NCBI GenBank assembly: GCA_028817755.1
Contig: JAPPPA010000290.1
Coordinates: forward strand, 1-13,679
Length of the DNA stretch: 13,679 bases
Origin: Gammaproteobacteria bacterium
Lineage (GTDB): Bacteria; Pseudomonadota; Gammaproteobacteria; JAPPPA01
Reading direction: 5' to 3'
Both the position numbers and the translations under genes were made by a program. Every line of letters begins with the position of its first letter. The stretch's first letter is position 1. The notes under the pieces are model-generated. The model was not told the origin of the DNA. It worked only from the letters and a program-made list of their open reading frames with translations, and searched no databases. This document shows, piece after piece, positions 6,686 to 10,943 of the stretch.

Positions 6686-7725
6686 AGGGTTAGGCTGCCA
6701 TGTTTGGCCTCACCCACCACAAAGCTAGGGGTAGTGCCTGGGAATAGCCAAAACTTATTCATTTCTGATGAAGGAAACATATTGGGGTAACGCGCGTCAC
6801 GCTGAGACGGCCCAGCAATGGTGGCTTCTTGCACCATTGAGATGTACTGGTCGATGGAGTTTTCCAAGGTATTGGCGTTAATAATTACCTCGGTGTCGAT
6901 AGTGTTAGCGTATTTAGCTACACCGGCAGCGGTGGACAACTTAGGCGCATACGAGTCCACGCTAATGCCGTTTTCAGAAATCACCCAAGGGCCTTCGTCG
7001 GTGTTCACCACAATGCTGTGGTTACCTTCGGTATGGCCCGGCGTATGAATTAACGCCACGCCGTCGCCTAAGCTAATGCTGCCCTCAAAACGCAAAATCT
7101 TTTCTTCTGGAATACCGATGGTGCCATTTGGACAATACCAATCTTGCTGGTACGGGTTTAGGTCGCGCGCGCTTTCCACTTCGCGGTTATGCACAATCAA
7201 TTTTGCATTGGGGAATATTGCAGGCTCGTCATCTGTGCCCAACCAGCGGCGCACGTCTTGGGTATGCAAGTGGTCGTAGGTAATGTAATCAATGTCTTCT
7301 GGCTTTAACCCTAGGCTAGCAACCACTTCTGGCGCAGAGGTGTATCGCGTGGCAATAAAGTTCTGCACAAAGCTGGGGGTGCTGTCTTGCAAGCGCCGGA
7401 AGAACGGCGTTTCACCGTTGCGTTCATGGTCTGACGGCGATACCAATAGGGTTTTCAAGCCTTCTGGCGTTTCATACTGCACCACAAAAATGCGGTTGGT
7501 AATCATCATGAACTCTACCCAACGCTCGCGGCTAAAGGCGTTGCGAAAGCCGTAACGGGTTGGGTATGGCACGCGCACCAGATCAAACGACTGAAAATAT
7601 TTAACCTTGGGACCAGCTACAAATCGCTCACGAAAGGATTGCGCAGCGGCGCGGGTGTCTTCTACTCGCGCCATTTGGCCCAAGGCATTACGAGAGCCGT
7701 CAAATTCGGTAATTGGGATAAACAT
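6682..7725 (-). CDS. MBL-fold metallo-hydrolase-like protein with altered metal motif
   Basis: The 347-residue protein has a metallo-beta-lactamase-like core. The usual HxHxDH motif appears as HLHTQD (H152, H154, Q156, D157), so the aspartate and third histidine are replaced. Later elements are present: HTPGHTEGNH (227-236, with H231), a strand ending ISENGISVD (249-257, with D257), and a C-terminal segment DQYISMVQE (292-300) followed by FPSSEMNKFWLFPG. The N-terminal 130 residues are an extra region. The start at 7725 is chosen because AGGA lies 8 bases upstream; a longer frame from 7821 would overlap 86 bases of the upstream SDR gene and add a basic stretch unlike the family. The gene follows the SDR stop by 10 bases and overlaps DUF2804 by 4, so the three form an operon. 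The substrate is unknown; one metal or a different site geometry is likely. Confidence 0.82.
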   Translation of the reverse strand: MFIPITEFDGSRNALGQMARVEDTRAAAQSFRERFVAGPKVKYFQSFDLVRVPYPTRYGFRNAFSRERWVEFMMITNRIFVVQYETPEGLKTLLVSPSDHERNGETPFFRRLQDSTPSFVQNFIATRYTSAPEVVASLGLKPEDIDYITYDHLHTQDVRRWLGTDDEPAIFPNAKLIVHNREVESARDLNPYQQDWYCPNGTIGIPEEKILRFEGSISLGDGVALIHTPGHTEGNHSIVVNTDEGPWVISENGISVDSYAPKLSTAAGVAKYANTIDTEVIINANTLENSIDQYISMVQEATIAGPSQRDARYPNMFPSSEMNKFWLFPGTTPSFVVGEAKHGSLTL

Positions 7726-7735
7726 ACGCCGTGTC

Positions 7736-8524
7736 CTAACTGTAATTTTTAGAGTGATATTGCGCCGCGCCTTTCTTACGCAGCTTTTCAATTTGGCCAA
7801 ATAGCATTTTAGGAAACACATTGGCTAGCTTGCCTTTCCAACCGTCAGCCGCAGGCAAGTAACAATCTAACGGGCGCTTCTTCAGCACATGGCCTAGCAC
7901 GGCATCGGCAATTTCTTCGGGCGCTAAGGCACGGCTGCCAGAAAACGTTAAGGCGGCGTTAGGGTCGTCTCGCTGCTGGTCTAACATCGCGGTGTTTACG
8001 GCGCCGGGGCCAACCGCCGTTACGGCAACGTTGTACGGCAATAAATCTGCCGCAGCGGCTAGTGTGAAACCACGCACGGCGTATTTACTTGCGGAATACA
8101 CGGTAATGCCGGGCACGGGATAAAGTGATGCCAAGGAGCTGATATTAATGATGTGGCCCTGCTGACGCTGCTTCATGCGCTTAGCCATCGCATTGGTGCC
8201 GAAAATGGTGCCGTTTACGTTCACGTCCATCATGAACTTCACGTCATCGGCTTCAATTTCACCCGTGGCGCCACTGCGAAGCACACCGGCTATATTGACC
8301 AACACATCAATCGGCCCGTGTTGGGTTTCAACGTCTTCTAGGGTGTTTTCCCATGCATCGGCATCGCGCACGTCGAGCGTATAGGTGGTGGTTTTGTCGC
8401 CCCACTTCTCGGCCAGCATCTCGGTGTTGGCATCGGTTGCGATAAGTTCATGGCCGTCTGCTAACGCTCGGGCAGCAACGGCGGCGCCAATGCCGCTGGC
8501 GGCGCCGGTAATAAATAGTCGCAT
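7736..8524 (-). CDS. Short-chain dehydrogenase/reductase, NAD-type
   Basis: This 262-residue classical SDR has the dinucleotide motif TGAASGIG (6-13), NIAG in place of NNAG (77-80), catalytic S130 in NISSLAS, and Y143 with K147 in YSASK. D31 at the end of the second strand suggests preference for NAD(H) over NADP(H). After the active site PGAVNTAM (173-180) leads to the substrate loop. The C-terminal tail (about 225-262) is basic and contains VFPKMLFGQIEKLRKK, perhaps membrane-associating. The ATG has a strong AAAGGAG site, half of which is paired in a hairpin (see 8530-8563). The gene is followed after 10 bases by the MBL-fold gene. SDRs with this tail often act on lipophilic alcohols or ketones, but the substrate is not determined here. 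Confidence 0.88.
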   Translation of the reverse strand: MRLFITGAASGIGAAVAARALADGHELIATDANTEMLAEKWGDKTTTYTLDVRDADAWENTLEDVETQHGPIDVLVNIAGVLRSGATGEIEADDVKFMMDVNVNGTIFGTNAMAKRMKQRQQGHIINISSLASLYPVPGITVYSASKYAVRGFTLAAAADLLPYNVAVTAVGPGAVNTAMLDQQRDDPNAALTFSGSRALAPEEIADAVLGHVLKKRPLDCYLPAADGWKGKLANVFPKMLFGQIEKLRKKGAAQYHSKNYS

Positions 8525-8529
8525 GTTGT

Positions 8530-8563
8530 CTCCTTTGTGCCGGTTAGTGTACCGGCGACAAAG
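8530..8563 (-). promoter_or_regulatory. Hairpin overlapping the ribosome site of the SDR gene
   Basis: On the plus strand CTTTGTGCCGGT (8533-8544), loop TAGTGT, and ACCGGC-G-ACAAAG (8551-8563) pair over 12 bp with a single bulged G at 8557. Read in the minus-strand mRNA, the 3' arm ends ACAAAG and runs straight into GAG, so four bases of the AAAGGAG ribosome site (8530-8536) are in the stem, 6 bases before the ATG. There is no U tract, so it is not a terminator. A role in translational control or mRNA stability is inferred. Confidence 0.5.
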
Positions 8564-8578
8564 AAGATTAGTGAAGCC

Positions 8579-9397
8579 TTAGGGTTGATTCAAACCCCAG
8601 TCGTAGTCGTACTTAACTTTGCCGTTAAAGCTACGCACGGTGCTGGCTAATTCGTTTGGTAACCACTGACTTAAGGTTTGCAGCAGCTCCGCTTCATTAT
8701 TACCAAAGTCCACTTGATACCAATCAAAGATTTTAGATAAACGCAGCTTATTGCCATCTAAGGCCAAGCCACGCGGGTGTGAAAGGTAGGCGCGAGCGGC
8801 GCTGTCTAACAGGGCTTCGGTATTGACGGCGTTATAGGCAGTGGGCAGCAAATTGGGACAGCCGATGCTGGCGCAATTCACGGCAAAGTGAATGCGGTTG
8901 TCGTCCCAAATAGGTCGCAGAATGCGGTGCTCTACATCATTCAAGCTGAGCGCTTGGCCTTCAATGTTTAGCAGCTTTTCATTCCAAGGGCCGGGGCTAA
9001 AGAAGCTACCACCAATTTTTAAAATGGATTTGGTTGGGTAGGCCTCTAACACGCGCTGAATAGTTAAGGCGTTATATAGGTTAATCCAATAGGCTTTTTG
9101 CTCTGCCAAATTCAGCTGGCGCGGTTTTACCGCTTCTAGCTGTTGAATGTATTTGTTTAGAGCAGCGCGATCAGCGTCGGTTACGCCTGCATAGTCAAAC
9201 CGATTAACGCCACTGGCGTGGTTAGCATCTAAGTAGCGGTCGAGTGTTTGTTGCCAAAGGCTATGGTCAACCGTTTCTGTGTTGCTTGGGTTGGACTGAT
9301 TCCAAAACGCCCACAAGTCAGACTTAGGCGCGGCAGTGGCTGCCACGCTAAACAGTAGGCTGGCAATGAGCCCGAAGGTAGTGATGAATGTTTTCAA
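8579..9397 (-). CDS. DUF547 family secreted protein
   Basis: The 272-residue protein starts with a signal peptide (MKTF, hydrophobic core 6-18, likely cleavage A-T-A after residue 22), so it is exported to the periplasm. The DUF547 domain fills the rest: KAYWINLYNALTI (101-113), SLNDVEHRILRP (151-162), HFAVNCASIGCPNL (170-183, with C175 and C180), and LSKIFDWYQVDF near the end. Cysteine C175 and H157 are conserved-looking, but the biochemical role of the family is unknown. The start is TTG at 9395-9397, supported by the AAGAGGA site 7 bases upstream and by the signal peptide beginning there. That ribosome site is the 3' arm of a hairpin (see 9405-9427). It lies 54 bases upstream of the SDR gene and 51 bases downstream of the other SDR, all on the same strand. 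Confidence 0.88.
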   Translation of the reverse strand: MKTFITTFGLIASLLFSVAATAAPKSDLWAFWNQSNPSNTETVDHSLWQQTLDRYLDANHASGVNRFDYAGVTDADRAALNKYIQQLEAVKPRQLNLAEQKAYWINLYNALTIQRVLEAYPTKSILKIGGSFFSPGPWNEKLLNIEGQALSLNDVEHRILRPIWDDNRIHFAVNCASIGCPNLLPTAYNAVNTEALLDSAARAYLSHPRGLALDGNKLRLSKIFDWYQVDFGNNEAELLQTLSQWLPNELASTVRSFNGKVKYDYDWGLNQP

Positions 9398-9404
9398 TGC
9401 GGTG

Positions 9405-9427
9405 TCCTCTTACTGTGCGCATAAGAG
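9405..9427 (-). promoter_or_regulatory. Hairpin containing the ribosome site of the DUF547 gene
   Basis: CTCTTA (9407-9412) and TAAGAG (9422-9427) are a perfect inverted repeat around a 9-base loop that itself contains TGCGCA. In the minus-strand mRNA the 3' arm TAAGAG forms most of the AAGAGGA ribosome site (9405-9411) in front of the TTG start at 9397. The stem is short (6 bp, AT-rich), so its stability is modest. It resembles the arrangement before the next gene downstream. Confidence 0.4.
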
Positions 9428-9448
9428 AGGCAAAGTCCGCTTTAGTTC

Positions 9449-10216
9449 TTAAATACCGAGTTTTCGAGACACCCAGCGTGACATTCGTGGGTTCATCATC
9501 GTTCCCACCCCCATTGAAAACATGCTGGGGCTAACCACGCGCTTAGGCCGGCGCTTCACAGCTTTCACTAACCAACGGCCTGCCTTCTCTACCGACATAG
9601 CCGGTAATTGGCTGTACAGCTTAGTTGGCGCAATCATAGGTGTTCTCACTAGGGGGTAATGCACCAGCGTGGTAGACACACCCGTACCGGTTAGCTCAGT
9701 ATCTAAGCTTTCGGTAAAGCCATCCACGGCTTTCTTACTCGCCACATAGGCCGCAAAACGCGGACTAGGCACCAAGGTTGCCCACGTGGTGACATTCACA
9801 ATATGCCCGTCGCCTGCCTCCAACATTGGCGGCAATAACTTAAGCGTGAGCCGCACCAAGCCAAAGTAGTTAATTTGCATGCAACGCTCGTAGTCGTGAA
9901 AGCGCTCAAGCGAATTTCTTACAGAGCGACGAATAGAACGACCGGCATTATTAATCAGCACGTCGACCTTGCCATGCTTTGCCAGCAGCGCTTCGGCTAA
10001 GGCATCAATATCGTCGTAGTTAGACAGGTCTGCCGTATGCGCCTCGGCTTGACCGCCATTCTTTCGAATGTCCGCGACTACTTGCTCTAGCTCATCTGAG
10101 CGCCGCGCCACCAAAATAACGTATGCACCCTCGGCTGCCAGCTGGCGCGCACCCTCGGCACCAATGCCGCTAGACGCGCCGGTAATTACAATTTTCTTAT
10201 TTTTTACCTTACCCAT
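9449..10216 (-). CDS. Short-chain dehydrogenase/reductase, fatty acyl-CoA reductase-like
   Basis: The 255-residue SDR has TGASSGIG (12-19), NNAG (89-92), Y157 and K161 in YVASK, and ARR (37-39) after the second strand, which favours NADP(H). The segment PSPRFAAYVASKKAVDGF (150-167) and PLVRTPMIAPTK (188-199) closely recall the reductase half of bacterial fatty acyl-CoA reductases (Acr1 type), so a long-chain acyl or aldehyde substrate is plausible. The position of the catalytic serine, 13 residues before Y157, is a threonine (T144 in NVTTWA). The start at 10216 is chosen because GGCGGAG lies 5 bases upstream; a GTG at 10249 would place that site inside the coding region. It is first of the minus-strand series and divergent from the membrane protein gene at 10332. 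Confidence 0.87.
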   Translation of the reverse strand: MGKVKNKKIVITGASSGIGAEGARQLAAEGAYVILVARRSDELEQVVADIRKNGGQAEAHTADLSNYDDIDALAEALLAKHGKVDVLINNAGRSIRRSVRNSLERFHDYERCMQINYFGLVRLTLKLLPPMLEAGDGHIVNVTTWATLVPSPRFAAYVASKKAVDGFTESLDTELTGTGVSTTLVHYPLVRTPMIAPTKLYSQLPAMSVEKAGRWLVKAVKRRPKRVVSPSMFSMGVGTMMNPRMSRWVSRKLGI

Positions 10217-10331
10217 GTCTTCTCCGCCTTTTGTGCGATAGATAACCACGCTACCGCTAAGAACACACGCTGGCCTTGACCGCAGACACCTGTTTTTATG
10301 TCAACATGGCAACAGATGTAGGAGAACCATA
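10217..10331. other. Divergent intergenic region, probable promoters in both directions
   Basis: These 115 bases separate the divergent SDR and membrane protein genes and should carry promoters for both. A TTGACC at 10276-10281 is a reasonable plus-strand -35 box, but no good -10 box follows at standard spacing. The plus-strand ribosome site AGGAG (10320-10324) lies 7 bases before the ATG at 10332. No operator-like repeat was seen. Confidence 0.45.
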
Positions 10332-10742
10332 ATGAAACATATCAAACCATTTATTGCGGGCTACCTAGCCACGCTTATTTTTCACCAAGGCGTTTGGGCG
10401 TTGCTGCATGCCGCAGGCAAAGTGCCCAATGCGGCTTGGGACATGACCGCCACCAGCCCATTTGGCGTTCCAGCGGTCTTATCGCTCGCATTTTGGGGCG
10501 GCTTATGGGGCAACGTGCTGTGGTTACTTATGCAACGCAGCCAAGGTGCCGTGTATTGGCTAAAAGCCGTAGTAATTGGCGCGGCTGGCCCTAGCGCTTT
10601 GGCGCTATGCGTGGTGTTTCCACTAAAAGGCCTAGCCTTTGCGGGCGGCGGCGACCCTAAAATTATTGCCGGCGCATTAATGCTTAATGCTGCCTGGGGT
10701 TTGGGCGTGGGCATCTTTATGAAGCTTCCGCCAAAGTTCTAA
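10332..10742 (+). CDS. Four-helix integral membrane protein, function unknown
   Basis: This 136-residue protein has four predicted membrane helices at about residues 5-27, 46-67, 77-98 and 110-130, joined by short loops. Notable conserved-looking features are FHQGVWALLHAAG (17-29, with H18 and H26 near the membrane face), SPFGVPAVLSLAFWGGLWG (42-60), and a Gly-rich loop AGGGDP (104-109). I recognise the general pattern from conserved hypothetical proteins of proteobacteria, but not a functional family. The ATG has the AGGAG site 7 bases upstream, and a strong terminator follows 15 bases after the stop, so the gene is transcribed alone. Confidence 0.8.
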   Translation: MKHIKPFIAGYLATLIFHQGVWALLHAAGKVPNAAWDMTATSPFGVPAVLSLAFWGGLWGNVLWLLMQRSQGAVYWLKAVVIGAAGPSALALCVVFPLKGLAFAGGGDPKIIAGALMLNAAWGLGVGIFMKLPPKF

Positions 10743-10756
10743 ATTCAAATTAAACA

Positions 10757-10788
10757 AGGCGCAGTAATAACACTACTGCGCCTTTTTC
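10757..10788 (+). terminator. Intrinsic terminator of the membrane protein gene
   Basis: AGGCGCAGTA (10757-10766), loop ATAACAC, and TACTGCGCCT (10774-10783) form a perfect 10-bp stem followed by TTTTTC. It lies 15 bases after the stop codon at 10742. Confidence 0.93.
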
Positions 10789-10943
10789 TTTTTATGGCTT
10801 CGCCACTGCTTAACTTAAGCACGACAATAAGTCCTCAAATATGAACCAAGTAACGCATTGCAGACAATTTTGCAGTCGTTTAGTGATTCGACTGAAATCC
10901 CCTAGCTACATTAGTTGCGCGTCACAGCAACTTGGGGGACAAA
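10789..10943 (+). promoter_or_regulatory. Leader region of the large lipoprotein gene
   Basis: This region must hold the promoter of the gene at 10944. An inverted repeat CAGTCG (10873-10878)/CGACTG (10889-10894) with a 10-base loop is present, and TTGCAG occurs at 10858-10863 with an overlapping copy in TTTTGCAG at 10870-10875. A weak -35/-10 pair (TTGCAG, 17 bases, TAGTGA at 10881-10886) would overlap the inverted repeat. The ribosome site GGGGGA sits just before the ATG. No riboswitch fold is recognised. Confidence 0.3.

Noticed and set aside
7726..7821. Upstream extension of the MBL-fold gene to 7821
   Set aside because: It would overlap the SDR gene and add 32 basic residues unlike the family; the ATG at 7725 has an AGGA site 8 bases upstream.
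10217..10249. GTG start at 10249 for the first SDR
   Set aside because: The GGCGGAG ribosome site in front of the ATG at 10216 would then be coding; SDRs usually begin shortly before the TGxxxGIG strand.
10382..10714. 110-residue minus-strand reading frame inside the membrane protein gene
   Set aside because: It is antisense to a better-supported gene with ribosome site, membrane helices and terminator; the product has no recognisable features.
10873..10894. CAGTCG/CGACTG repeat as a riboswitch or terminator
   Set aside because: A short stem with a 10-base loop and no U tract or conserved riboswitch motif; left only as a possible regulatory site.
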